From: RPQJ01 sp046347155
GTDB lineage: Bacteria > Pseudomonadota > Gammaproteobacteria > Steroidobacterales > Steroidobacteraceae
Direction of reading: 5' to 3'
NCBI GenBank assembly: GCA_046347155.1
Contig: JAXMGT010000002.1
Location: 434,001-498,000, forward strand
Length of the DNA: 64,000 bases
A model generated the notes under the pieces. That model was not told the DNA's origin. It saw only the letters and a list, made by a program, of their open reading frames with translations, and ran no database searches. Positions 43,218-50,589 of this stretch are shown here, one piece after another; position 1 is the stretch's first letter; each line of letters opens with the position of its first letter. A program made the translations under genes and the position numbers.

Positions 43218-44119
43218 AGAGCGTCCCCCTGAGTGCCCGAAACGTCCTGCCCTGCGCGATCGCGCTGGTGTTCGCCGCCGGCGCGGCCGAGGCGGGGTCG
43301 CCGATCGACAAGCGCGCGACCGTCGACCCCGACGGCTCGATCGAGATCTCGAACGTCGCGGGCACCGTCGGCGTGTCCGGCTGGGACCGCAACGAGGTCG
43401 AGGTCACCGGCGAGCTGGGCGATGGAACCAAGGACCTCGAGTTCGTGACGACGGACAAGGTCACGCGGATCAAGGTGGTGCTGCCCGACCGTGCCTACGA
43501 CGTCGAGGACACGAACCTCGTCGTCAAGGTGCCCGCGCGCAGCCGGGTCTCCGTGAACACCGTGAGCGCCGACACGGTCGTCTCGGGCGTGCAGGGCGCG
43601 CAGCGCCTGCAGTCCGTCAGCGGCAACGTGAGCACGACCGCCGGCACCGAGGACGTCGAGTGCAAGACCGTGAGCGGCGACGTCAGGGTCGAGGGCTCGG
43701 GCCAGAAGGGCATGCTGACGATCACGACCGTGAGCGGCGACGCCTCCGCGCTCCGGGTGGCCGGCGAGGTGAACGCGAACACCGTGAGCGGCGACCTGGT
43801 GCTCGGCCTCGGCGAGACGCAGCGCTCCCGGCTGCGGTCGACCAGCGGCGACATCGTGCTCGCGACGCACGTCGTGCCGGACAGCCGCTTCGACGTCGAG
43901 ACGATCAGCGGCGACGTCCGGCTGAGCCTGCACGGCAACGTGGACGCCGAGTTCGACGTCTCGACGTTCAACGGCGACATCAGCAACTGTTTCGGCCCGA
44001 AGCCCGCGTCCACGAACGAGTACGCGCCGGGACAGGAACTGCGCTTCCGCGAGGGCCAGGGGTCGGCCCGCATCCGGATCAAGACGCTGAATGGCGACGT
44101 GAACCTCTGCCGCAAGTAG
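43214..44119 (+). CDS. Exported DUF4097 beta-helix-like protein
   Basis: A 301-residue secreted protein with a signal peptide (NVLPCAIALVFAAGAAEA). The rest consists of repeating beta strands with the recurrent motif SGD/SGN: TVSGDVRVEG, TVSGDASALR, TVSGDLVLGLG, STSGDIVLAT, TISGDVRLSL. This is the DUF4097 (putative adhesin) pattern. It has two cysteines near the C-terminus (NCFG and LCRK). It is coupled to the sigma-factor genes and followed by a strong hairpin, so the three genes form one transcription unit. It may be an envelope sensor or a structural surface protein. Confidence 0.8.
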   Translation: MKSVPLSARNVLPCAIALVFAAGAAEAGSPIDKRATVDPDGSIEISNVAGTVGVSGWDRNEVEVTGELGDGTKDLEFVTTDKVTRIKVVLPDRAYDVEDTNLVVKVPARSRVSVNTVSADTVVSGVQGAQRLQSVSGNVSTTAGTEDVECKTVSGDVRVEGSGQKGMLTITTVSGDASALRVAGEVNANTVSGDLVLGLGETQRSRLRSTSGDIVLATHVVPDSRFDVETISGDVRLSLHGNVDAEFDVSTFNGDISNCFGPKPASTNEYAPGQELRFREGQGSARIRIKTLNGDVNLCRK

Positions 44120-44149
44120 GTTCGCGACCGACGGCGTTTCATGGAGAAT

Positions 44150-44182
44150 AGGCCGGCGGCGGAACGCATCCGCCGCCGGCCT
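44150..44182. terminator. Strong 14-bp hairpin between DUF4097 and TolB-like genes
   Basis: AGGCCGGCGGCGGA and TCCGCCGCCGGCCT form a perfect 14-bp stem with a 5-base loop. It begins 31 bp after the DUF4097 stop codon. No U-run follows, so termination may need Rho or may be incomplete; the hairpin could instead stabilise the sigma-module transcript. Confidence 0.6.
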
Positions 44183-44228
44183 GTCTCATCTGGAGGACAC
44201 CGCGCGTCGGGCGGGAATCGAACGGACC

Positions 44229-46049
44229 ATGGCATTCCTGGCTGAAATCAAGCGACGCAGGGTCGGCAAGGTCGCCCTGGCCTACGGCGCGGTCGCCTGG
44301 GGCGTCACCGAGGGCAGCTCGGTCGTGCTGCCCGCGCTGCACGTGCCGGAGTGGGTGCTCACCTGGATCGTGATCTTCCTGCTGGTCGGGTTCCCGATCG
44401 CGATGGTGCTCGCCTGGGTGTTCGACGTCGGTCCCGACGGCATCCACCGGACCGAGCCGCTGCCCGAGGAGGCCCCGTCCGCCCGGATCAAGCTGCGCCT
44501 CGCCTACGCGGTCGCCGTGCTCGCCTGCATGGCCGGCCTCGGCTACGTCCTCTACGAGCGCGGCGTGGGCCGTGCGCACGCGGGTTCGGCCCGCAGCTCG
44601 ATCGCCGTCATGCCGTTCACGAACCTGAGCGGCGACGCCTCGAAGGATTACTTCAGCGACGGGATGTCCGAGGAACTCCTGAACCTGCTCGCGCGCGTGC
44701 CCGGGCTGCAGGTCGCGGCGCGCACCTCCTCGTTCGCCTACAAGGGGCGCGAGGTCGACGTGCGCGAGATCGGCAAGGAACTCGGCGTCGAGACGGTGCT
44801 CGAGGGCAGCGTCCGGCAGGCGGGCGACCAGGTCCGGATCACCGCGCAGCTGATCGACGCCGAGACCGGCTTCCACCTGTGGTCGGAGACCTACGACCGG
44901 AAGCTGGCCGACATCTTCCAGGTGCAGGACGAGATCGCGCAGGCGATCGTCGCCAGGCTGCGCATCCAGCTCGCGCCGGCCGAGCAGGTCGCGCAGGGCC
45001 AGAAGGTGCCGACCCAGAACGTCGAGGCCTACCAGCTCTACCTGCAGGGCCGCGCGATCTGGAAGAAGCGCGGCGAGGACAACCTGAAGCGGGCGATCGA
45101 GCTGTACCAGTCGGCGCTCGCCCGCGACCCGGGGTTCGCGCGCGCGCACGCGGCGCTCGCCTCGGCCTACGTCGTCCTGCCGGGCTACACCGAGGACGAG
45201 CAGGACCAGGAGAAGTTCTTCGGGCTTGCCGAGACCTCGGCGCGCCAGGCGCTCGCGATCGACCCGAACATCGGCGAAGCCCACGCGGTGCTCGCGCAGA
45301 TCAACGCGGACCGCGGCGACCTGCTCGACGCGGAGTCCGGGTTCTTCTTCGCGATCTCGCTCGAACCGAACGAGCCGACGCCGCACCACTGGTACTCGCT
45401 GCTGCTGAGCAAGGTCGGGCGCGTCGGCGCCGCGCTCTCGCAGGCGAGGCGCGCGCAGGAACTCGACCCGACCTCGCCGATCCTCGCGGCCAATCTCGCG
45501 AACATCTACTACCAGCAGGGCAACGACGAGGAAGCGCTGCGCTACGGGCGCATGGCGCACGACCTCGGCATCGGGAACGGCAGCGGCGGCAACGTCGAGG
45601 CCTCGGTGGCGCTGCGTCGCAAGGACTGGGACCAGGCCGAGCAGCTGCTGCTCGCGCAGCACACGATCCCGGCCTCGGTGAAGCCGCTGGTCGGCGATTT
45701 CATCCTCGGGATGCGCGACCCGGCGCAGCGGCCCCGGGTGGTGGCCGACATGCGCCGGCTGGATCCGAAGGTGCTGCCGCAGGGCAAGCTCGTGGACATC
45801 TATGCGTCGCTCGGCGAAGTCGACCTCGCGTACCAGGTGATGTTCGAGTCGCTCGACCGCGACCACCTGGCCTGGGTGCACGACTGGGAATTCGGCGACC
45901 TCTGGGCACCGGAATCGGCGGACATGCGCCACTCGCCGAAGTTGGGCGAACTCGCCGAGCGCATCGGCATCGTCGACTACTGGAAGCAGTACGGGTTCCC
46001 GGACCAGTGCCGGCCGGGGACGGGCGCGACGCCGATCACCTGCTCGTGA
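44229..46049 (+). CDS. Membrane-anchored TolB-like/TPR protein
   Basis: A 606-residue protein. The N-terminus MAFLAEIKRRRVGKVALAY is followed by two to three hydrophobic helices (~16-108). A FlgO/TolB-N-like domain (~118-245: IAVMPFTNLSGDASKDYFSDGMSEELLNLL ... VLEGSVRQAGDQVRITAQL) comes next, and then several TPR repeats (~260-560). This architecture is common in gammaproteobacteria, often next to adenylate cyclases or kinases, and is thought to be regulatory or scaffold-like. It overlaps mutY by 4 bp (GTGA). Confidence 0.82.
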   Translation: MAFLAEIKRRRVGKVALAYGAVAWGVTEGSSVVLPALHVPEWVLTWIVIFLLVGFPIAMVLAWVFDVGPDGIHRTEPLPEEAPSARIKLRLAYAVAVLACMAGLGYVLYERGVGRAHAGSARSSIAVMPFTNLSGDASKDYFSDGMSEELLNLLARVPGLQVAARTSSFAYKGREVDVREIGKELGVETVLEGSVRQAGDQVRITAQLIDAETGFHLWSETYDRKLADIFQVQDEIAQAIVARLRIQLAPAEQVAQGQKVPTQNVEAYQLYLQGRAIWKKRGEDNLKRAIELYQSALARDPGFARAHAALASAYVVLPGYTEDEQDQEKFFGLAETSARQALAIDPNIGEAHAVLAQINADRGDLLDAESGFFFAISLEPNEPTPHHWYSLLLSKVGRVGAALSQARRAQELDPTSPILAANLANIYYQQGNDEEALRYGRMAHDLGIGNGSGGNVEASVALRRKDWDQAEQLLLAQHTIPASVKPLVGDFILGMRDPAQRPRVVADMRRLDPKVLPQGKLVDIYASLGEVDLAYQVMFESLDRDHLAWVHDWEFGDLWAPESADMRHSPKLGELAERIGIVDYWKQYGFPDQCRPGTGATPITCS

Positions 46050-47137
46050 CGGCCGGGGCGTCCCTCGACGACGCGGATCGCGCGGCACGGTTCGCGCCGA
46101 AGCTGCTCGAGTGGTTCGAGTCGGGCGGCCGCAAGGACCTGCCCTGGCAGCGCGACCCGACGCCGTACCGCGTGTGGGTCTCCGAGATCATGCTGCAGCA
46201 GACGCAGGTCGCGACGGCGATCCCGTACTACGAGCGCTTCACGCAGCGGTTCCCCGACGTGCGGGCGCTCGCGGCCGCCCGGCCGGACGAGGTGCTGCAC
46301 CTGTGGTCCGGACTCGGCTACTACGCCCGGGCGCGCAACCTGCACCGCGCCGCGCAGGCGATCGTCCGCGACCACGGCGGTGAGTTCCCGCGCTCGCTCG
46401 AGGCGGTCGTCGCGCTGCCCGGCGTCGGGCGCTCGACCGCGGGCGCGATCCTCGCGCTCTCGCGCGGCGAGCGGCACGCGATCCTCGACGGCAACGTGAA
46501 GCGCGTGCTCGCGCGCCTGTTCGCCGTCGAGGGGCACCCGGGCCTGCCGGCCGTCGAGCGCCGGCTGTGGGTGTTGTCCGAGGCGTGCACGCCCACGCGG
46601 CGCGCCGCCGAGTACACGCAGGCCGTGATGGACCTCGGCGCGACCGTCTGCACGCGCACGCGGCCGGCGTGCCTGCTGTGCCCGGTGAATACCGACTGCG
46701 CCGCGCGAGCCGCCGGTCGCGAGGACGAGCTGCCCGCGCCGCGACCCCGTGCCACGCGGCCGACCCGCGACGCATGGCTCGTCGTCGCGATGCACGGCGC
46801 GCACCGCGTGCTGCTCGAACGGCGCCCGCCCGCGGGGATCTGGGGCGGGCTGTGGGCCCTGCCCGAACTGCCGACGCGGGCGCACGCGGAGCAGTGGTGC
46901 CGCGAACACCTGAAGCAGCCCGGGCCGCCCTCGCGCGGCGAGCCGCTCCGGCACGCGTTCAGCCACTTCGACTACGAGATGCGGCCGCTGGTCGTGCGCT
47001 GCCACGGGAAGTCCGGGGCACTGCGAGACGACGACCGCTACCGCTGGTACGACGTGCGCGACCCGCTCGAGGTCGGGCTGCCGAAGCCCGTCGCGCGGCT
47101 CATCGCACGCACCCAGGCCCCGGAGGACGACGAATGA
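46046..47137 (+). CDS. mutY: Adenine DNA glycosylase
   Basis: A 363-residue base-excision enzyme removing adenine from A:8-oxoG pairs. The N-terminal catalytic domain has EIMLQQTQVATAIPYYERF, the helix-hairpin-helix LPGVGRSTAGAIL and the catalytic Asp in HAILDGNVKRVLARL. The 4Fe-4S set CxxxxxxCxxCxxxxxC is in CTRTRPACLLCPVNTDC. The C-terminal NUDIX-like domain has RRPPAGIWGGLWALPEL and HAFSHFDYEMRPL. The GTG start overlaps the TolB-like stop. It is near yggX as in many gammaproteobacteria, but with DUF423 inserted between. Confidence 0.95.
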   Translation: MTAGASLDDADRAARFAPKLLEWFESGGRKDLPWQRDPTPYRVWVSEIMLQQTQVATAIPYYERFTQRFPDVRALAAARPDEVLHLWSGLGYYARARNLHRAAQAIVRDHGGEFPRSLEAVVALPGVGRSTAGAILALSRGERHAILDGNVKRVLARLFAVEGHPGLPAVERRLWVLSEACTPTRRAAEYTQAVMDLGATVCTRTRPACLLCPVNTDCAARAAGREDELPAPRPRATRPTRDAWLVVAMHGAHRVLLERRPPAGIWGGLWALPELPTRAHAEQWCREHLKQPGPPSRGEPLRHAFSHFDYEMRPLVVRCHGKSGALRDDDRYRWYDVRDPLEVGLPKPVARLIARTQAPEDDE

Positions 47138-47550
47138 CGGATGACGCCGCCCGCTACGCCCGCCGCTCGACGGTGGCCGGTGCGCTGCTGATGTTCACGG
47201 GCCTGGTGCTCGGCGCGTTGGGCACGCACTACGTGGCGCATCGCGTCACGCCCGGGCGGCTCGCGAGCTGGGAGACGGCCGTGCTGTACCAGTTGCTGCA
47301 CGGGCTCGGCCTCGTGCTGCTCGGCGTGCTCGCGCGGACGACCGCGTACACCCGTTGGCTCGCCTGGGCCGGGGGGCTGATGCTCGGGGGCGTGCTGCTC
47401 TTCTCGGGATCGATCTGCCTCGCGACCGCGGGGCTCGAGCATGCGACGCGCGCTGCGCCGACCGGTGGCACGATGCTGATGGTCGCGTGGATCCTCGTCG
47501 CCGCGCACGTATGGCGCGGCCACCGGCCAGGTCACTCGGGCGCGACGTAA
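47134..47550 (+). CDS. DUF423 family membrane protein
   Basis: A 138-residue protein with four hydrophobic helices, matching the small DUF423 (YgdD-like) family: an N-terminal helix leading to GALGTHYVAHRVTPGRLASWETAVLYQLLHGLGLVLLG, then LFSGSICLATAG. It overlaps mutY by 4 bp. Its function is unknown. The 3' end overlaps convergent yggX by 19 bp. Confidence 0.82.
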   Translation: MTDDAARYARRSTVAGALLMFTGLVLGALGTHYVAHRVTPGRLASWETAVLYQLLHGLGLVLLGVLARTTAYTRWLAWAGGLMLGGVLLFSGSICLATAGLEHATRAAPTGGTMLMVAWILVAAHVWRGHRPGHSGAT

Positions 47551-47801
47551 CCCTCCGGCGCCTTCGCGCCGCCGCCGAACAGGAATTTCTCCATCTCCTC
47601 GACGAGGAACTTGCGCGCCTTCGGGTCGACCGGCGTGAGCCGGTATTCGTTGATCAGCATCGTCTGGTGGCGCACCCACGCGGCCCAGCCCTCGCGCGAC
47701 ACGTTTTCGTAGATGCGCTGGCCCAGCGGGCCGGGGTAGGGCGGCCGGTCGAGGCCCTCGGCCTCGCGCTTCAGGTAGGCGCATTGGACGGTGCGTGTCA
47801 T
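47532..47801 (-). CDS. yggX: Fe(2+)-trafficking protein YggX
   Basis: An 89-residue protein: MTRTVQCAYLKREAEGLDRPPYPGPLGQRIYENVSREGWAAW, then MLINEYRL and KFLVEEMEKFLF, all family signatures. The single conserved Cys7 is present. YggX protects iron-sulfur clusters against oxidants and is confined mainly to beta- and gammaproteobacteria, so it is a useful taxonomic marker here. It is transcribed leftward, convergent with DUF423 and downstream of rraA. Confidence 0.95.
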   Translation of the reverse strand: MTRTVQCAYLKREAEGLDRPPYPGPLGQRIYENVSREGWAAWVRHQTMLINEYRLTPVDPKARKFLVEEMEKFLFGGGAKAPEGYVAPE

Positions 47802-47811
47802 CGCGGGACCC

Positions 47812-48297
47812 TCACTCGAGCGCGCCCTGGGCCACGACGATGCCGTCCTCGTCCACGTACACGTGGTCGCCCGGACGGAACGTCGCGCCGGCGAAGCGGA
47901 CCGTGACGTCGCGTTCGCCCTCGCCGCGCTTTTCACTGCGCACGGGCATCGTGCCGAGCGCGCGGATCCCGAGGTCGAGTGCGTTCAGCTCGGCCGAGTC
48001 GCGGATGCAGCCGTGGATGATCACGCCCGCCCAGCCGTTGCGCACGGCCGCGAGCCCGAGGTTGCCGCCGAGCAGCGCGCGACGGCGCGAGCCGCCGCCG
48101 TCCACGACCAGCACGCGGCCGTGGCCCGGGGCCTCGACGGCTTCCTTCACCTTCGTGTTGTCCTCGAAGCAGCGCACCGTGCTCACCGGGCCGCCGAACG
48201 CGCGACGCGCGCCGTACGCGTGGAAGACGGGTTCACAGGCGTGCACCGCCTCGCCGTGGCGATCGCAGAGGTCGGCGGTGGCCGGGGTCGAGGTCAT
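47812..48297 (-). CDS. rraA: Ribonuclease E activity regulator RraA-like protein
   Basis: A 161-residue protein of the RraA/MenG-like family: FGGPVSTVRCFEDNTKVKEAV, VVDGGGSRRRALLGGNLGLAAVRNGWAGVIIHGCIRDSAEL and ALGTMPVRSEKRGEG. RraA proteins in gammaproteobacteria inhibit RNase E; structurally similar proteins elsewhere have HMG/CHA aldolase activity, and the active-site Arg-Asp in CIRDS could support that. It lies 10 bp upstream of yggX on the same strand. A TATAAT hexamer is 26 nt before its ATG. Confidence 0.9.
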   Translation of the reverse strand: MTSTPATADLCDRHGEAVHACEPVFHAYGARRAFGGPVSTVRCFEDNTKVKEAVEAPGHGRVLVVDGGGSRRRALLGGNLGLAAVRNGWAGVIIHGCIRDSAELNALDLGIRALGTMPVRSEKRGEGERDVTVRFAGATFRPGDHVYVDEDGIVVAQGALE

Positions 48298-48323
48298 GGG
48301 CGCTCTCCGGTCGGGGAGCGCCG

Positions 48324-48329
48324 ATTATA
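48324..48329 (-). promoter_or_regulatory. Likely -10 element of the rraA-yggX transcript
   Basis: A perfect TATAAT on the minus strand, with its 3' end 26 nt before the rraA ATG. A matching -35 is not evident. The short leader downstream contains an imperfect inverted repeat (CGCTC...GAGCG) that covers the likely ribosome site. Confidence 0.5.
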
Positions 48330-48344
48330 GGGTGCGGACGGCAC

Positions 48345-48376
48345 GGCGGTCGGCCGCCGCGAGGCAGCCGACCGCC
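48345..48376. terminator. Hairpin downstream of hsp20
   Basis: GGCGGTCGGC and GCCGACCGCC form a 10-bp stem with a 12-base loop, 13 bp past the hsp20 stop codon on the minus strand. No T-run follows. It probably ends or stabilises the hsp20 transcript before the rraA promoter. Confidence 0.5.
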
Positions 48377-48388
48377 GGCATGGTCGAC

Positions 48389-48832
48389 TCACTGGATCTG
48401 GATCTGCCGCGGCTCGGGCTGCACGACCTTGTGCTTCGGCACCCGGATCACGAGCACGCCGTCGCGGCTCTCGGCGCTGATCGAGCCCTCGTCGGCGTCC
48501 TCGGGCAGCGCGAAGCGGCGCTCGAAAGCGCCGTAGCGGCGCTCGACGCGGTGCAGCTTCTCGGCGTCCTCGCGCTTCTCCTGGCGGCGCTCGCCGGCCA
48601 GCGTCAGCACGCCGTCCTGCACGGTGACCTTGACGTCCTCCTTGCGGACCTCGGGCAGCTCGGCCTTGATCAGGTACTCGCCCGCCGTCTCGCTCACGTC
48701 GGCGAGCGGCGCCCAGTCGAAGGCGGCCTGCGGCGCACCGGCCTCGCGCGGGAAGCGGCGGAAGGCATCGGCAAAAAAGCGGTCGAACACGTCGTCCATG
48801 TCGCGGAACGGTTCCCAGCGGATCACGCGCAT
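48389..48832 (-). CDS. Small heat-shock protein Hsp20
   Basis: A 147-residue alpha-crystallin-domain chaperone: an N-terminal amphipathic segment (WEPFRDMDDVFDRFFADAFRRF), then a crystallin core (~40-135) with ETAGEYLIKAELPEVRKEDVKVTVQDGVLTLAGER, and SRDGVLVIRVPKHK. The usual C-terminal IxI anchor is seen as RQIQIQ. Its mRNA has AGGAGG before the ATG. A near-consensus sigma32 promoter lies upstream, so it should be heat-inducible. Terminators separate it from both neighbours. Confidence 0.93.
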   Translation of the reverse strand: MRVIRWEPFRDMDDVFDRFFADAFRRFPREAGAPQAAFDWAPLADVSETAGEYLIKAELPEVRKEDVKVTVQDGVLTLAGERRQEKREDAEKLHRVERRYGAFERRFALPEDADEGSISAESRDGVLVIRVPKHKVVQPEPRQIQIQ

Positions 48833-48884
48833 CGTCGTTTCCTCCTCGTCGGTGGGGCCGCCCGCGCGGCCCGCGTGCGACCGT

Positions 48885-48912
48885 AGATGGGAATCCGCCG
48901 GACGGTTTCAAG
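48885..48912 (-). promoter_or_regulatory. Sigma32 heat-shock promoter of hsp20
   Basis: On the minus strand, CTTGAAA (48912-48906) is separated by 13 bp from TCCCATCT (48892-48885). The sigma32 consensus is CTTGAAA, 13-15 bp, CCCCATnT, so the match is complete in the -35 and 7 of 8 in the -10. The start site would be about 46 nt before the hsp20 ATG; the leader is GC-rich and could fold. Confidence 0.85.
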
Positions 48913-48927
48913 GGCGACGGGGCGCAC

Positions 48928-48962
48928 AAAAGAAAACGGCGCGGTCCCGGGGGACCGCGCCG
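48928..48962 (-). terminator. Intrinsic terminator of the HiPIP gene
   Basis: On the minus strand an 11-bp perfect GC stem (CGGCGCGGTCC/GGACCGCGCCG, 4-base loop) is followed by TTTTCTTTT (48936-48928). This is a canonical Rho-independent terminator, the clearest in the window. It begins 33 bp after the HiPIP stop codon and lies just upstream of the hsp20 promoter. Confidence 0.93.
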
Positions 48963-48995
48963 CATCCGATCGCAGCGCGTCGGGTGACGACTCGC

Positions 48996-49337
48996 TCAGG
49001 CGACCTTCGGGTTCTTCACGTACACCTTGCACCAGCCGTTGGCACTGACCAGGCGGCCGCCGAAGATGTTGCAGGCGACGGTCTTGTCGCCGGCCTTTGC
49101 AGTCGGGGCCTGCATGCAGTTCGCGCAGTGCTGGCCCGCCTTGTAGTTCGGGTTGGCCTTGGCGTCCACCTTGCTCGCGTCCGTCACGTAGCCGAGCGAC
49201 TTCGCCTGCGGCTCGTTCGGGTCGACCGGGCCGGCCGCGGCTTCCGCGCGGTTCAGCAGCGAGGCGACCGGGACGGTGGCGACACCCAGCAGTGCGCCCT
49301 TCAGCAGCGTGCGTCGCGGAAAAGTCTTCTCGGACAT
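48996..49337 (-). CDS. hip: High-potential iron-sulfur protein (HiPIP), Tat-exported
   Basis: A 113-residue periplasmic electron carrier. The twin-arginine signal FPRRTLLKGALLGVATVPVASLL precedes the mature protein. The four cluster ligands are Cys71, Cys74, Cys89 and Cys103, with conserved YKAGQHCANCM and GRLVSANGWCKVYVK. HiPIPs donate electrons to photosynthetic reaction centres or terminal oxidases in gammaproteobacteria and some others. No oxidase gene is adjacent. The ATG at 49335-49337 (MSEKTF) was chosen; a longer frame adds five residues without a better ribosome site. Confidence 0.93.
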   Translation of the reverse strand: MSEKTFPRRTLLKGALLGVATVPVASLLNRAEAAAGPVDPNEPQAKSLGYVTDASKVDAKANPNYKAGQHCANCMQAPTAKAGDKTVACNIFGGRLVSANGWCKVYVKNPKVA

Positions 49338-49481
49338 GGTCTGTGGTCTCCTCACGGTGACGGGTACGTTGACGTGTCGAGGCTTGCGCCGTCGGGCCGT
49401 CGCGGGCGGATTCTACACCGCGACCATCGATTCGACACACGGTTCTCGCCGGAGGTTCAATCGACGGCAGCGGCCTGCAGC

Positions 49482-49498
49482 GATTGAGAATCATTCGC
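49482..49498. promoter_or_regulatory. Possible Fur-type operator
   Basis: GATTGAGAATCATTCGC matches about 13 of 19 positions of the Fur consensus, best over GAGAATCATTC. It lies between the divergent HiPIP and LPG-synthase-like genes, 45 bp from the latter. It is the only AT-rich part of this gap. The match is moderate. Confidence 0.35.
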
Positions 49499-49542
49499 TT
49501 TTGTTGCTGCCGGACGGCCCCGCAACCCTCTAAAATCCGCCG

Positions 49543-50589
49543 ATGACGAACCCGCGCAAGAGCCGCCTGAAGGCGGCCCTCGGCATCACGGCGAGCCTGC
49601 TGATCGCGGGTCTCGCGGCGTGGGTGCTCTATCGCACGTTCCAGCGCATCAGCATCGCCGACGTCGTCGAGAAGATGCAGCAGGTGCCCGCGCACTCGCT
49701 CGTCGTCGCAGCGTGCTGCGCGTTCGGCGCGCTGTTCATGCTCTCGCTCTACGAGATCGTCGTCGTGCGCTACGTGAAGCACCACGTCGGCAGCTGGCGC
49801 GCGATGCTCACCGCGCTGATCACGTTCCCGATCGGTCACGCGGTCGGGCAGGCGATGTTGAGCGGCGGTGCGCTGCGCTACCGGATGTACACGCCGATGG
49901 GCTTCTCGGCGATGGAGGTCGGCGCGACGGCGCTGCTCGCGAACCTGCCCTACGGGCTCGGGTTCTCGCTGCTGCTCGACCTCGCGCTGTTCACGCACGC
50001 GGACGCGATCGCGCCGCTCTTCCGCGTGTCGCCGACGCTCATCTTCGCGCTCGGCTGCGTCGGCCTCGTGAAGGACGTTGGCTACCTCGCGCTCGTCTGG
50101 TTCCGGAAGGCGCCGATCAAGCTCGGGGGCTGGTCCGTGCGGCTGCCGCCGATGCGGCTCACGCTGCTGCAGTTCGTGATCGGGCTCGCCGACGTCGTGC
50201 TCGTCTCGTCGGTGCTCTACGTGCTGATGCCCGAGTCGGCGCACCTCGCGTACCTGCCGTTCATGGCCGTCTATCTCGCGAGCGTGCTCGCGGGCGTGCT
50301 GAGCCACGTGCCGGCCGGACTCGGCGTGCTCGAGTCGATGCTGCTGCTGCTCCTGCCCGAGGTGCCGCCCGCGGAGCTGCTCGCCTCGGTGCTGCTCTAC
50401 CGGGTGATCTACGAGATCCTCCCGCTGCTCTTCTCGCTCACGCTGTGGGGCAGTTACGAATTGATCGCCGACGACGGCGCCCGGAACCGGATCATGCGGC
50501 CGATGTCCGCATTGCGCGCGATGGCGCGCGCCCGGGCTCAGCGTCGCAGGAGCGGGGCCGGCAGGCCGACCATCGACATGAGGGAGTGA
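49543..50589 (+). CDS. Lysylphosphatidylglycerol synthase-like (UPF0104) membrane protein
   Basis: A 348-residue protein with about eight transmembrane helices. Conserved family segments include YEIVVVRYVKHHVGSWRAMLTALITFPIGHAVGQAMLSGGALRYRMYTPMGFS and GVLSHVPAGLGVLESMLLLLL. It has no synthase domain, so it resembles the flippase half of MprF or YbhN-like transporters. A lipid- or glycolipid-flipping role is likely, but the substrate is unknown. Its 3' end overlaps the convergent flavoprotein gene by 52 bp, the longest such overlap in the window. Confidence 0.85.
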   Translation: MTNPRKSRLKAALGITASLLIAGLAAWVLYRTFQRISIADVVEKMQQVPAHSLVVAACCAFGALFMLSLYEIVVVRYVKHHVGSWRAMLTALITFPIGHAVGQAMLSGGALRYRMYTPMGFSAMEVGATALLANLPYGLGFSLLLDLALFTHADAIAPLFRVSPTLIFALGCVGLVKDVGYLALVWFRKAPIKLGGWSVRLPPMRLTLLQFVIGLADVVLVSSVLYVLMPESAHLAYLPFMAVYLASVLAGVLSHVPAGLGVLESMLLLLLPEVPPAELLASVLLYRVIYEILPLLFSLTLWGSYELIADDGARNRIMRPMSALRAMARARAQRRRSGAGRPTIDMRE

